From positions 1,426,001 through 1,490,000 of the forward strand of contig OY760073.1 in assembly GCA_963663025.1 (NCBI GenBank): a stretch of 64,000 nucleotides of DNA. Direction: 5' to 3'. The notes below the pieces were generated by a model. It worked only from the letters and a program-made list of their open reading frames with translations, did no database searches and was not told the DNA's origin. This DNA is from JAGWBF01 sp963663025. GTDB lineage: Bacteria; Chloroflexota; Dehalococcoidia; Lucifugimonadales; JAGWBF01. This document shows positions 36,964-45,685 of this stretch, in pieces. The translations under genes and the position numbers were made by a program. The stretch's first letter is position 1. The number at the start of each line of letters is the position of its first letter.

Positions 36964-38760
36964 ATGCACAGATGGCGAATCGCCCCTTGGTTACTGCTCC
37001 TGGCTCCGCTGCTGCTGCTGGTAGGCGCAGTAGCTATAGCCTGCGGAGACGACGCTGAACCCGCTGAACCAGAAGTAGTGACCGTAGTTGTTACTCAAGC
37101 TCCAGACGCTGAACCCGCTGAACCAGAAGTAGTGACCGTAGTTGTTACTCAAGCTCCAGAGGTTGTTACAGCCACACCCGCGCCTGCCAAGTCCAGCATC
37201 ACCATGGTATTTGGTGACGTACCCACCCTACTCGGGGTCTGGGGATCGGATAGTGTTGCGGGCGACAGCCTTACAGGTCCCGGCTGCACGATCTCGCCGG
37301 TGCATGCTGTCTGCCAGGACATGGCAACAGATGTGCTCACCTACATAGATAGCCACACCTTCGAGGTCGTTCCCTTGTCCGGTACCCAAAGCTGGGAACA
37401 GATAGACGGAAACCGCTGGCGCTTCAGCCTCACTCCTGGCGTGAAGTTCCATAACGACGAACCTTGGAACGCTGCAGCGGCCAAGCAGGGTATCGATATC
37501 CAAGGGACTGAATCTATCGGGCAAGCTTCCCACAGCTACACTGGCACCATTAGCGGCGAAGTGGTTGACGACATGACCGTTGATGTTGTCTGCGAAAATG
37601 ATTGCCCGATCCTCCCCAGGTCCGCCTTCCTGATCGGATTCCAGGCCCCAGCCTGGTATGCGGGCGCTTCCAACGTCGAGCGCACTTCGCAGACCATCGG
37701 TTTCGGACCCTACGTCCAGGTTGAGCACCGCCGTGGTCGGCATATAAAGATGGAGAAGTACGACAACTACGTGCCCAACGCCGATGCGCCCAACGATGCC
37801 AACGCCCCTACCATCGATGAGATATTCGTCGAGACCCGGGCAGAAGCCCTTGTCCGCGCAACCATGGTAGAGGTTGGGGAGGCCGACTGGGCTATGAACC
37901 TCAACCTGGCGCACAAAGAACGCGTGCCCGTCTTCAAGACCGGTGGCGCGGCCGAGACGTTCGTGCTGGTACACGACACCATCTGGCACCCCGAGCTGAG
38001 CAAGAAAGAAGTTCGCCTCGCTGTGGCCCACGCCACCGACTGCGACCTGATCGTCGAACAATTCTATGAGGGCCTGTTCACCTGCCAGGGCACATACGCT
38101 CCTCCGGGAACCCTGGGCACAACTGACCGCACCATGGCCCAGTACGAGTACGATCCTGCTAAGGCCAGGGACCTGTTGGACTCCGCCGGCTACGACCCGG
38201 CCAACGAGATCACCATCAACGTTTTCGAAGGCCGATACCCGAATAACGTAGAGCTTTCTGAAGCTCAAGCCGGAATGTGGAGAGAAGTGGGCATCAGCGC
38301 CAATGTGGTTGTCCTGGAAACCGCCCGCTGGCTCGATGTTGCCCGCACAGGCTGCGGCCGTGCATGGAGAGAAGTTAGAGAAGAGCCCGGGGACCGCTAC
38401 TGCCTCGACGACCCACCAGGACCCCCGTGCTTCTGCCAACCAAACACGTATCAGCTGAACCCGTCCCTGGAAACCCTGGACTTCGCACGAGCCCTTGGAC
38501 GCATGGACTGCAATGATTCCGGCTCCAAATTCTGCGACCCGGTGAACGTCCAACCCCTCCTCGATCCGGCCAGGGCTGCCAGGCTTGACGGCTCACCCTC
38601 CAGGCAGGAGCTGATGCAGGAACTGGTAGATATCGCCTATGATGAAGCGATCATCTACACCTACTTCGACGCCCTGGTGTTCTACGGCTCCAGTGCAGAC
38701 CTGGACTGGGAGACCCGCTTCGACCGCCGGATGCGTCCCAATAACTGGACCCTCAACTAG
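36964..38760 (+). CDS. Family-5 ABC substrate-binding lipoprotein, tandem copy 1
   Basis: 598 residues. ATG at 36964 follows AAAGGAGG; the first 24 codons of the longer frame are not used. The signal peptide ends in GAVAIAC (lipid-anchor Cys). A tether contains two perfect copies of an 18-residue unit beginning DAEPAEPEVV. The mature part has the family-5 layout: SWEQIDGNRWRFSLTPGVKFHNDEPWNAAAAK, split here at WRFSLTPGVKFHNDEPW, FGPYVQVEHRRGRHIKMEKY and VRLAVAHATDCDLIVEQFY. It has unusually many Cys (for example CENDC, CFCQ, DCNDSGSKFCD), conserved in all copies and suggesting disulfides. No permease is adjacent. Ligand unknown. Confidence 0.87.
   Translation: MHRWRIAPWLLLLAPLLLLVGAVAIACGDDAEPAEPEVVTVVVTQAPDAEPAEPEVVTVVVTQAPEVVTATPAPAKSSITMVFGDVPTLLGVWGSDSVAGDSLTGPGCTISPVHAVCQDMATDVLTYIDSHTFEVVPLSGTQSWEQIDGNRWRFSLTPGVKFHNDEPWNAAAAKQGIDIQGTESIGQASHSYTGTISGEVVDDMTVDVVCENDCPILPRSAFLIGFQAPAWYAGASNVERTSQTIGFGPYVQVEHRRGRHIKMEKYDNYVPNADAPNDANAPTIDEIFVETRAEALVRATMVEVGEADWAMNLNLAHKERVPVFKTGGAAETFVLVHDTIWHPELSKKEVRLAVAHATDCDLIVEQFYEGLFTCQGTYAPPGTLGTTDRTMAQYEYDPAKARDLLDSAGYDPANEITINVFEGRYPNNVELSEAQAGMWREVGISANVVVLETARWLDVARTGCGRAWREVREEPGDRYCLDDPPGPPCFCQPNTYQLNPSLETLDFARALGRMDCNDSGSKFCDPVNVQPLLDPARAARLDGSPSRQELMQELVDIAYDEAIIYTYFDALVFYGSSADLDWETRFDRRMRPNNWTLN
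37051..37158 (+). repeat. Two perfect 54-bp tandem repeats in the tether of copy 1
   Basis: Units 37051-37104 and 37105-37158 are identical and encode an 18-residue Glu/Pro/Val/Thr-rich unit directly after the lipobox region. Confidence 0.93.
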
Positions 38761-38787
38761 ACGGTCCACCCCCTCCAACCGACATGG

Positions 38788-38823
38788 AAAAGGCACCGCC
38801 CCTATCTAGGGGCGGTGCCTTTT
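38788..38823 (+). terminator. Intrinsic terminator of copy 1
   Basis: A perfect 16-bp stem, AAAAGGCACCGCCCCT with its complement, closes loop ATCT and ends in a T-run. Near-identical hairpins follow copies 2 and 3. Confidence 0.92.
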
Positions 38824-38905
38824 CACATCTCCCGAGGAAGCAAAATTGGTCCCGTCGGAGAGAATCAAGATAGGAATGCGATTTCTGAGGCTGCGAGAGC
38901 TTTCA

Positions 38906-38935
38906 TTGACAGGGCAAGTTTGCGTATGGTATACC
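38906..38935 (+). promoter_or_regulatory. Promoter of binding-lipoprotein copy 2
   Basis: TTGACA at 38906-38911, 18-base spacer, TATACC at 38930-38935. Confidence 0.65.
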
Positions 38936-39010
38936 TTCTGCCGCCTTTATAGGTTGGAAAGGCGGCGGACGCCGTCTAATCTCAAGTTTGGTTCCGAGAA
39001 GGAGGAGGCT

Positions 39011-40756
39011 ATGCACAGATGGGGAATGGCTCCCCGGTTGCTTTTCCTGGCTCCGCTGCTGTTGCTGATCGGCGCAGTAGCATACGCCTGCGGTGGAGAA
39101 ACGGAGACCGTAGTTCAGACCGTAGTCGTACCGCAGACCGTTGAGGTCGAGGTCGAGGTCACGCCCACTGCCCCACCAGCCAAGTCTCAAATCACCATGG
39201 TGTTCGGTGAAGAACCCACTCTCCTTGGAGTCTGGGGTTCAGCCGAGGTCGCAGGTGACAATTTGACAGGCCCCGGTTGCCGGATCATCCCGGTGCATGC
39301 TGCCTGCCAGGACCTGACCACTGATGTGCTTACCTACATCGACAGCACCACCTTTGAGGTCGTGCCTCTGTCCGGTGTCCAAAGCTGGGAACAGACCGCC
39401 GATGACAGCTGGCGCTTCCACCTGACCCCCGGCGTTTCCTTCCATAATGGAGAGCCTTGGAACGCCGCTGCTGCAAAGCAGGCCATCGACATTATGGGAG
39501 ACGAAAACATAGGTCAATCTTCCCACAGCTACACCGGCGATATTACCGGTGAAGTGGTTGACGACCTGACCGTCGATGTGGTCTGCGGAACTGCCTGTCC
39601 CATCCTCCCCAGGTCTGCCTTCCTTATCGGATTCCAGGCCCCCGCTTGGTGGAATAGCGCTACCGCCGCAGAGCGCAGCGAGGTTACAATCGGCTTCGGA
39701 CCCTATGAGCAGACCGAGTACCGGCGCTCACGCCACATCAAGTTCGAAAAGTACGATGACTACGTACCCAACCCCATGGCGCCCAACGATGCCCAGGCGC
39801 CAACCATCGATGAGATAACCATCGAGTGGCGCTCCGAGAGCCTTGTCCGCGCATCCATGGTAGGGGTTGGTGAGGCCGACTGGACCATCAACCTCAACTT
39901 GGAGCACCAGGAATCGGTGCCTGTGTTCAAGACCGGTGGCGCAGCCGAGACCTTCGTCAACGTCTATGACACCGTCTGGCACCCAGAACTGAGCAAGCAG
40001 GAAGTCCGCCTGGCCTTGGCCCACGCCACCGACTGCGACCTGATAGTCGAACAGTTCTATGGCGGCCTGTTCGAGTGCCAGGGCACCTATGCTCCTCCGG
40101 GAACCCTGGGCACAACTGATCGCACCATGGCTCAGTATGAGTACGACCCCGCCAAGGCCATGGAACTGCTGGCCTCCGGAGGCTACGATGATGCCAACGA
40201 GATCGTCATCAACGTGTTCGAGGGCCGCTACCCCGCCAACGTTGAAGTGGCTGAAGCCCAAGCCGGCATGTGGAGAGATGTGGGCGTCAATGCCAGGGCA
40301 GTCGTCCTGGAAACTGCCCGCTGGCTCGATGTGGCCCGCACAGGCTGCGGTCGTGCTTGGAGAGAGCACAAGGGTGAAGATCCCGGGGAGACCTACTGCC
40401 TAGATGTTCCCCCAGGGCCCCCGTGCTTCTGCTCACCCCAGAGCTATCAGCTGAACCCGTCCCTGGAAACCCTGGACTTCGCACGAGCCCTTGGACGCAT
40501 GGATTGTGGCAACTCCAGCGCCAAGTTCTGCGACCCTGAGAATGTCCAGCACCTCCTTGACCCCGCCAGGGCAGCCAGGCTTGACGGCTCGCCCTCCAGG
40601 CAAGAGCTGATGCAGAACCTTGTAGATATCGCCTATGACCAAGCGATCATCTACACCTATTTCGACGCCCTGGTGTTCTACGGCTCCAGCGCCAACCTGG
40701 ACTGGGAGCCGCGCTTCGACCGCCGGATGCGTCCCAACAACTGGACCATCAACTAG
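39011..40756 (+). CDS. Family-5 ABC substrate-binding lipoprotein, tandem copy 2
   Basis: 581 residues, ATG at 39011 after AAGGAGGAG. Lipobox GAVAYAC, then a short tether (TETVVQTVVVPQTVEVEVEV) without clean DNA repeats. The mature protein is very close to copies 1 and 3, with the same Cys pattern (CGTACP, CFCSPQ, DCGNSSAKFCD) and the same end RPNNWTIN. It stands alone between its own promoter and terminator, so the array is three expression units, not an operon. Differences gather in the tether and in surface-looking loops. Confidence 0.87.
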   Translation: MHRWGMAPRLLFLAPLLLLIGAVAYACGGETETVVQTVVVPQTVEVEVEVTPTAPPAKSQITMVFGEEPTLLGVWGSAEVAGDNLTGPGCRIIPVHAACQDLTTDVLTYIDSTTFEVVPLSGVQSWEQTADDSWRFHLTPGVSFHNGEPWNAAAAKQAIDIMGDENIGQSSHSYTGDITGEVVDDLTVDVVCGTACPILPRSAFLIGFQAPAWWNSATAAERSEVTIGFGPYEQTEYRRSRHIKFEKYDDYVPNPMAPNDAQAPTIDEITIEWRSESLVRASMVGVGEADWTINLNLEHQESVPVFKTGGAAETFVNVYDTVWHPELSKQEVRLALAHATDCDLIVEQFYGGLFECQGTYAPPGTLGTTDRTMAQYEYDPAKAMELLASGGYDDANEIVINVFEGRYPANVEVAEAQAGMWRDVGVNARAVVLETARWLDVARTGCGRAWREHKGEDPGETYCLDVPPGPPCFCSPQSYQLNPSLETLDFARALGRMDCGNSSAKFCDPENVQHLLDPARAARLDGSPSRQELMQNLVDIAYDQAIIYTYFDALVFYGSSANLDWEPRFDRRMRPNNWTIN

Positions 40757-40782
40757 ACGGTCCGCCCTACCAACCGACATGG

Positions 40783-40818
40783 AAAAGGCACCGCCCCTAT
40801 CTAGGGGCGGTGCCTTTT
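40783..40818 (+). terminator. Intrinsic terminator of copy 2
   Basis: The same 16-bp stem and ATCT loop as after copy 1, with a T5 tail. Confidence 0.92.
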
Positions 40819-41050
40819 TGTACAACTCCAGAGACAGATGGGTGCCATCTCTGTACTTAGACCCATTTCAGCCTTCTCAAGATGCCGGCGGCGGCGGGCC
40901 GTCTAGCAGCGCTCGTGCGTCCGTGGGGAATACCAGAGTCACGAAGACCAAGGCAGTACACGGGGCAGGCAATAGATCGGGAAAGCAAACGGCCTCTCCT
41001 ACCGAAAAGTAACAAAACGATACGATTTCTGAGGCGGCAGAAGAGTCCCA

Positions 41051-41080
41051 TTGACAAGGCTAAGAAACGTATGTTATAAA
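41051..41080 (+). promoter_or_regulatory. Promoter of binding-lipoprotein copy 3
   Basis: TTGACA at 41051-41056, 18-base spacer, TATAAA at 41075-41080. The strongest match of the three. Confidence 0.75.
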
Positions 41081-41155
41081 TTGTGCCGACTTTCTAGGGA
41101 GAAAGGACGGCGGATGCCGTTTACATTCAAGACTGAGTCCGAGAAGGAGGAAGCT

Positions 41156-43033
41156 ATGCACAGATGGGGAATTGCCCCCCGATTTCTGCTCCTGGCCCCG
41201 CTGCTGTTGCTGATTGGCGCAGTGGCATTCGCCTGCGGCGAAGAGGAACCAACCGCAGCTCCCATAATCCAGGAAGTGGAAGTTACCAGGATCGTTACTG
41301 AGCCTGGTGAGGTGACGGAAGTCACAAGGATCGTCACTGAACCTGGTGAGGTGACGGAAGTCACAAGGATCGTCACTGAGCCTGGTGAGGTGACGGAAGT
41401 CACAAGGGTCGTTACCGAGTCCGTTGAGGTCGTGGTCACGCCCACCGCCCCACCGGCCAAGACTCACATCACCATGGTGTTCGGTGAAGAACCCACCCTC
41501 CTTGGTGTCTGGGGTTCAGCAGAGGTTGCTGGTGACAACTTGACAGGACCCGGCTGCCGTATCATCCCTGTGCATGCTGTCTGCCAGGACCTGACCACTG
41601 ATGTGCTTACTTATATCGACAGCAACACATTCGAGGTCGTTCCCTTGTCCGGTACCCAGAGCTGGGAACAGATCGACGATGACCGCTGGCGCTTCCACCT
41701 TACCCCCGGCGTCACGTTCCATAACGGCGAGCCTTGGAACGCTGCTGCAGCCGCCCAGGCGATAGACATCATGGGAAGCGAAGACATTGGCCAGGCTTCC
41801 CACAGCTACACCGGCACAATTAGCGGTGAAGTTGTTGATGATCTGACCGTCGATGTGGTCTGCGCAGTTGACTGCCCCATTCTCCCCAGGTCCGCCTTCC
41901 TTATCGGATTCCAGGCCCCGGCTTGGTATGCCGACGCTTCCCCAACCGAGCGTGGGTCGATGACCGTCGGCTTCGGACCCTATAAGCAGACCGAGTACCG
42001 GCGCTCACGCCACGTAAAACTCGAGAAGTATGATGGCTACGTACCCAACGCCATGGCCCCCAATGATGCTAATGCACCAACCATCGACGAGATTACCGTC
42101 GAGTGGCGCTCCGAGAGCCTAGTCCGTGCAGCCATGGTGGGTGTGGGTGAGGCCGACTGGACCATCAACCTCAACCTGGAGCACCAGGACTCGGTGCCTG
42201 TGTTCAAGACCGGTGGCGCAGCCGAGACCTTCGTGCTGGTACACGACACCATCTGGCACCCTGAGATGAGCAAGAGAGATGTGCGCTTGGCGCTAGCCCA
42301 CGCCACCGACTGCGACCTGCTGGTTGATCAGTTCTATGCTGGCCTGTTCACCTGCCAGGGCACCTACGCTCCTCCGGGAACCCTGGGTGTAACCGATCGC
42401 ACGTTTGCCCAGTATGAGTACAACCCCGCTCTGGCTACGGAACTGCTGGCCTCCGCCGGCTACGATCCAGAGAACGAGATCGTCATCAACGTGTTCGAGG
42501 GTCGCTACCCCGCCAACGTTGAGGTGGCTGAAGCCCAAGCCGGTATGTGGAATGAAGTCGGCATCAATGCCAGGGCAGTGGTACTGGAAACCGCCCGCTG
42601 GCTCGACGTTGCCCGCACAGGCTGCGGCCGTGCCTGGAGAGAGCACAAGGGTGATGATCCCGGAGAGACCTACTGCCTTGATGTTCCTCCTGGACCCCCG
42701 TGCTTCTGCCAGCCCAACACCTATCAGCTCAACCCGTCCCTGGAAACCCTGGACTTCGCACGAGCTCTGGGACGCATGGACTGCGGAAATGCCGCTGCCA
42801 AGTTCTGCGACCCCGAGAACGTCCAGCCCCTCCTGAACCCTGCCAGGGCAGCCAGGCTTGATGACTCACCCTCCAGGCAGGAGCTGATGGAGAACCTGGT
42901 AGATATCGCCTATGACCAAGCGATCATCTACACCTACTTCGACGCCCTGGTGTTCTACGGCTCCAGCGCCAACCTGGACTGGGAGACCCGCTTCGACCGC
43001 CGGATGCGTCCCAACAACTGGACCCTCAACTAG
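41156..43033 (+). CDS. Family-5 ABC substrate-binding lipoprotein, tandem copy 3
   Basis: 625 residues, the longest copy. ATG at 41156 after AAGGAGGAA. Lipobox GAVAFAC. The tether holds three full copies and one decaying copy of a 13-residue unit (VTRIVTEPGEVTE), unrelated in sequence to the repeats of copy 1. The binding domain matches copies 1 and 2, including VRLALAHATDCDLLVDQFYAG, CQGTYAPPGTLG and the Cys-rich C-terminal third. Three copies that keep one fold but vary the tether suggest selection on reach or surface exposure, or simply repeat slippage. Confidence 0.87.
   Translation: MHRWGIAPRFLLLAPLLLLIGAVAFACGEEEPTAAPIIQEVEVTRIVTEPGEVTEVTRIVTEPGEVTEVTRIVTEPGEVTEVTRVVTESVEVVVTPTAPPAKTHITMVFGEEPTLLGVWGSAEVAGDNLTGPGCRIIPVHAVCQDLTTDVLTYIDSNTFEVVPLSGTQSWEQIDDDRWRFHLTPGVTFHNGEPWNAAAAAQAIDIMGSEDIGQASHSYTGTISGEVVDDLTVDVVCAVDCPILPRSAFLIGFQAPAWYADASPTERGSMTVGFGPYKQTEYRRSRHVKLEKYDGYVPNAMAPNDANAPTIDEITVEWRSESLVRAAMVGVGEADWTINLNLEHQDSVPVFKTGGAAETFVLVHDTIWHPEMSKRDVRLALAHATDCDLLVDQFYAGLFTCQGTYAPPGTLGVTDRTFAQYEYNPALATELLASAGYDPENEIVINVFEGRYPANVEVAEAQAGMWNEVGINARAVVLETARWLDVARTGCGRAWREHKGDDPGETYCLDVPPGPPCFCQPNTYQLNPSLETLDFARALGRMDCGNAAAKFCDPENVQPLLNPARAARLDDSPSRQELMENLVDIAYDQAIIYTYFDALVFYGSSANLDWETRFDRRMRPNNWTLN
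41282..41398 (+). repeat. Three 39-bp tandem repeats in the tether of copy 3
   Basis: Units 41282-41320, 41321-41359 and 41360-41398 differ by a few bases, and a degenerate fourth follows to about 41420. Each encodes VTRIVTEPGEVTE. Confidence 0.93.
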
Positions 43034-43062
43034 AAGACGGTCCACCCTACCAACCGACATGG

Positions 43063-43098
43063 AAAAGGCACCGCCCCTAGATAGGGGCGGTGCCTTTT
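43063..43098 (+). terminator. Intrinsic terminator of copy 3
   Basis: The same 16-bp stem as after copies 1 and 2, but the four loop bases read AGAT, the reverse complement of ATCT. A T5 tail follows. Confidence 0.92.
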
Positions 43099-43489
43099 TG
43101 TGCGTTCAATCAGATGACGATTGACTCTCTCACCCCTTGGGCAACATTCGAGTGACCCCCCTCGATATTAAGGTGCGAGTCCCAAGGGGAGTAGGCTGCC
43201 CCGCATAAGTGAGAACAAGGCGCCCACAACGGCTGATGTGTTCTCGTCCCCAGCCAACCCCTAGACTCATCGGTCGCTATTCTACGCACACATGTCAGGC
43301 TCGAACGTCCTACTTGCACGATCCGAATCTAGCTGCGGTCAATTCCTGGTCCCGACCTTCGGCGGAATAGCAAGGTCGTCCGAAGTGTTCCCCGAAACAC
43401 TAATATGCATAATCCTAGAGAAGGAAAAGGGATAGCCCCAATAGAGGGCCGGAGGGGCTGGCCAATGGGAGAACGATCTGTATGCCAGC
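43099..43489. other. 390-base intergenic stretch with possible RNA structure
   Basis: No gene. Around 43134-43181, CCCCTTGGG pairs with CCCAAGGGG and encloses a second short pairing, and AGTGTT-CCCCGA-AACACT forms a small hairpin near 43387-43404. No T-run follows either. A minus-strand terminator for the MFS gene may be included, but none is clear. Confidence 0.4.
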
Positions 43490-44809
43490 CTATCTGAGGG
43501 AGCGGACCTGGCTAAAGAACAACTGGAAGTATATGGCGATGGCCAGGCAGGCCGCTGCTACAGAGGAGAAGGCGTACCCGGCGCCCACTACCTCGATAAA
43601 TATGCCGATAAGGAGAATGGCCAACGGACCGAAGCCGTTCTCCAACATGTAAATGCTGGTCACCCGGCCGCGCAGCCTGTCCGGCGACATGGTCTGCACC
43701 AAGGTCAGGTTGCTGGTAATGAAGCTGGTCTGGCAGAGACCCATGGTTGCCATCATTCCCAGGGACAGCAACAGCCAGTGCGACTGCCCGAACACCACCA
43801 TGGACGCCGACCCAATTATCAGCGCCACCAAACTTACCTGGCCCTTCTTCAGCGAGTACCCGATGCTCGCCATCATGAAGGCGCCCATCATACCGCCTAC
43901 GCCTTGAGCGGCTAGCAGAAACCCGCCTTCTCTGGCGCCATCCTCCAACCCCAGCACGCCGCCGGTGTAGGCAGGCAGCAAGGTCTGCACCGGCCGGAAG
44001 GCAAAGACAAGGACGAAGTTCATCAGGATCAGGTGAAATATCACCCTGTTCTCGTTCCAGACGTATGAGAGCCCATCCCGCAGATTGCGCAAGGGCGAAC
44101 TGGTACGGGCGGTTTGGGGTTCCGTATAACGGATCCGCATGGGCACCATCAGGGCAACCATAGCCGCCAGCAGACCCGCCTCAACGAAGAAGTTGTACTT
44201 GAAACCCAAGGCCCCGATTAAGGAGCCTCCCAGTACGCCACCCAGGAGCCGGGCGGAAGTGACCGTCATTGAGTTAAGGGCAAAGGCGTTGGCCAGGTCC
44301 TCCTGGGGCACGGTGTTCGCAATCAGCGCCTGGCGGGCGGGCTGCAAAAGCCCATGGGCGATCGCCATAATGCTGGCATAGAGGTAGGCATGCCACACTT
44401 CCAGCTTGCCGGGCCCTTCGACCCCCAGCCAGACTATCAGCACGGCAAAGGATGCGGCGCACGCTGCCATGAATGTTTGGGTGACTATGACGAGCTTCCT
44501 GCGGTCCATCCGGTCTGCCAGCACTCCCGCCCAGGGGCCGACCAGAAGCGTCGGAAGGAACCTGAGACCGCCTATGGTCCCGGACAGAATGGCACTGCCC
44601 TGTCCTGTCTCGGGGTCCTTGGTGAGCTCCCAAACCAAGAAACCCAAGGTTACCATCTGCAGCCACATACCGATGTTGTTGAAGATGTTCCCGATCCAGA
44701 AAAGCCGGTAGTCGGGATTCCCGAGGGATTTGAATGTCTGGAAGCGACGCCGGGGGGGTACGCCGACTGCGCCGGGAGCTTCCGGCTCTTTTCCCCGCTC
44801 CCGCCTCAA
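43490..44809 (-). CDS. MFS transporter (MFS_3 / EntS-like)
   Basis: 439 residues, about twelve membrane segments. N-terminal NPDYRLFWIGNIFNNIGMWLQ and the loop between helices 2 and 3, GVLADRMDRRKLVIVTQ, mark a drug/metabolite MFS of the enterobactin-exporter type. The mid-loop has ARQALIANTVPQEDLANAFALNS, characteristic of this group. The start TTG at 44809 has GAGGGAG upstream; no ATG is near. Export of a siderophore or drug is possible. It stands alone on the minus strand, so context gives no substrate. Confidence 0.85.
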   Translation of the reverse strand: MRRERGKEPEAPGAVGVPPRRRFQTFKSLGNPDYRLFWIGNIFNNIGMWLQMVTLGFLVWELTKDPETGQGSAILSGTIGGLRFLPTLLVGPWAGVLADRMDRRKLVIVTQTFMAACAASFAVLIVWLGVEGPGKLEVWHAYLYASIMAIAHGLLQPARQALIANTVPQEDLANAFALNSMTVTSARLLGGVLGGSLIGALGFKYNFFVEAGLLAAMVALMVPMRIRYTEPQTARTSSPLRNLRDGLSYVWNENRVIFHLILMNFVLVFAFRPVQTLLPAYTGGVLGLEDGAREGGFLLAAQGVGGMMGAFMMASIGYSLKKGQVSLVALIIGSASMVVFGQSHWLLLSLGMMATMGLCQTSFITSNLTLVQTMSPDRLRGRVTSIYMLENGFGPLAILLIGIFIEVVGAGYAFSSVAAACLAIAIYFQLFFSQVRSLR

Positions 44810-44929
44810 CGATCGGCTCCCTCACTGGCATCAGAGCTGCGTTCGACGGCGCGGTCCGGGAGGGCCGACCGGGCGTCGCACTGAGGGGCACGTTGAAAGA
44901 AATCGGAGAAAGCTGGATTCATGATTGGG

Positions 44930-45553
44930 TTATGCTGCCCCCAGCACAACCCTGATCATCCGCTCTTCCAAGCGGAGCCCCAAGGTCTGGGCCAAGTCGA
45001 GGGACTGGTCCTCTCCCATGGTCACCACGTATGCCACTCCCAAGAGCCTGCCAACCCGAAAATCCACGATGGTCGAGGCGACTAGACCAGCAGAGGCCGA
45101 CTGTACGGTGCACAAAGCGACTGCCTCATCGGAAAACCCCTTTATCGATGTTGGCTCCGCCTTGACTACCTGCTGCCCTCTTCCCAAGTCCTTGCGAACA
45201 GACCGCTGAAACTCTCCCAGGAACTGATTGGCGATCCAGAGGGACACCTGGTCTTCATCTTCGAAAAGGTGCACCACAGTAGCGGCCATCAGGTAGTCGC
45301 CGGGAACAACATCCTCAACGGATGAAGGGGTAACGTACTCTCGTATGTAGCCGGTGATCCGGCCGGTTGCTTCGATCTCACCTGTGGTGCTGCCCGGAAA
45401 GCCGTGTTCAGCCATGGTAGCATTGTCCAGGTAGCTGTCTTTAGATGCCTGAAAATCGTTCATTTCCGCTGGCAGGCCATCCGCAGTCAGCACCATGGAA
45501 GACAGGTGGTCTTCGCTGATGGAAAAGGTAGCCTTGCTCAGTGCGCGGGGCAT
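44930..45553 (-). CDS. Protein of unknown function
   Basis: 207 residues, no signal peptide or membrane segment. Internal text such as GRITGYIREYVTPSSVEDVVPGDYL, VVHLFEDEDQVSLWI and LRLEERMIRVVLGAA suggests an alpha/beta protein with an extracytoplasmic-style N-terminal domain, but no family is recognised. Codon use matches the neighbours and an ATG with GGAG nearby supports expression. It diverges from the HpaB-type gene. Confidence 0.6.
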   Translation of the reverse strand: MPRALSKATFSISEDHLSSMVLTADGLPAEMNDFQASKDSYLDNATMAEHGFPGSTTGEIEATGRITGYIREYVTPSSVEDVVPGDYLMAATVVHLFEDEDQVSLWIANQFLGEFQRSVRKDLGRGQQVVKAEPTSIKGFSDEAVALCTVQSASAGLVASTIVDFRVGRLLGVAYVVTMGEDQSLDLAQTLGLRLEERMIRVVLGAA

Positions 45554-45685
45554 ACGTCACATCTCCATGCGGCCGTGGCGGCCTCTCCACCATAGTATAA
45601 TGTAAGCCGAACACCTCAGGAAGTTTCCACCGCTTGCAGAGCCCTCCCAGGGGGCCATTATCCCGCAGCTTACAGGAGCAAAGAT

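Noticed and set aside
36964..43033. CRISPR array or phage-type repeats
   Set aside because: The repeats are either whole paralogous genes or in-frame tether units; there are no spaced direct repeats with unique spacers.
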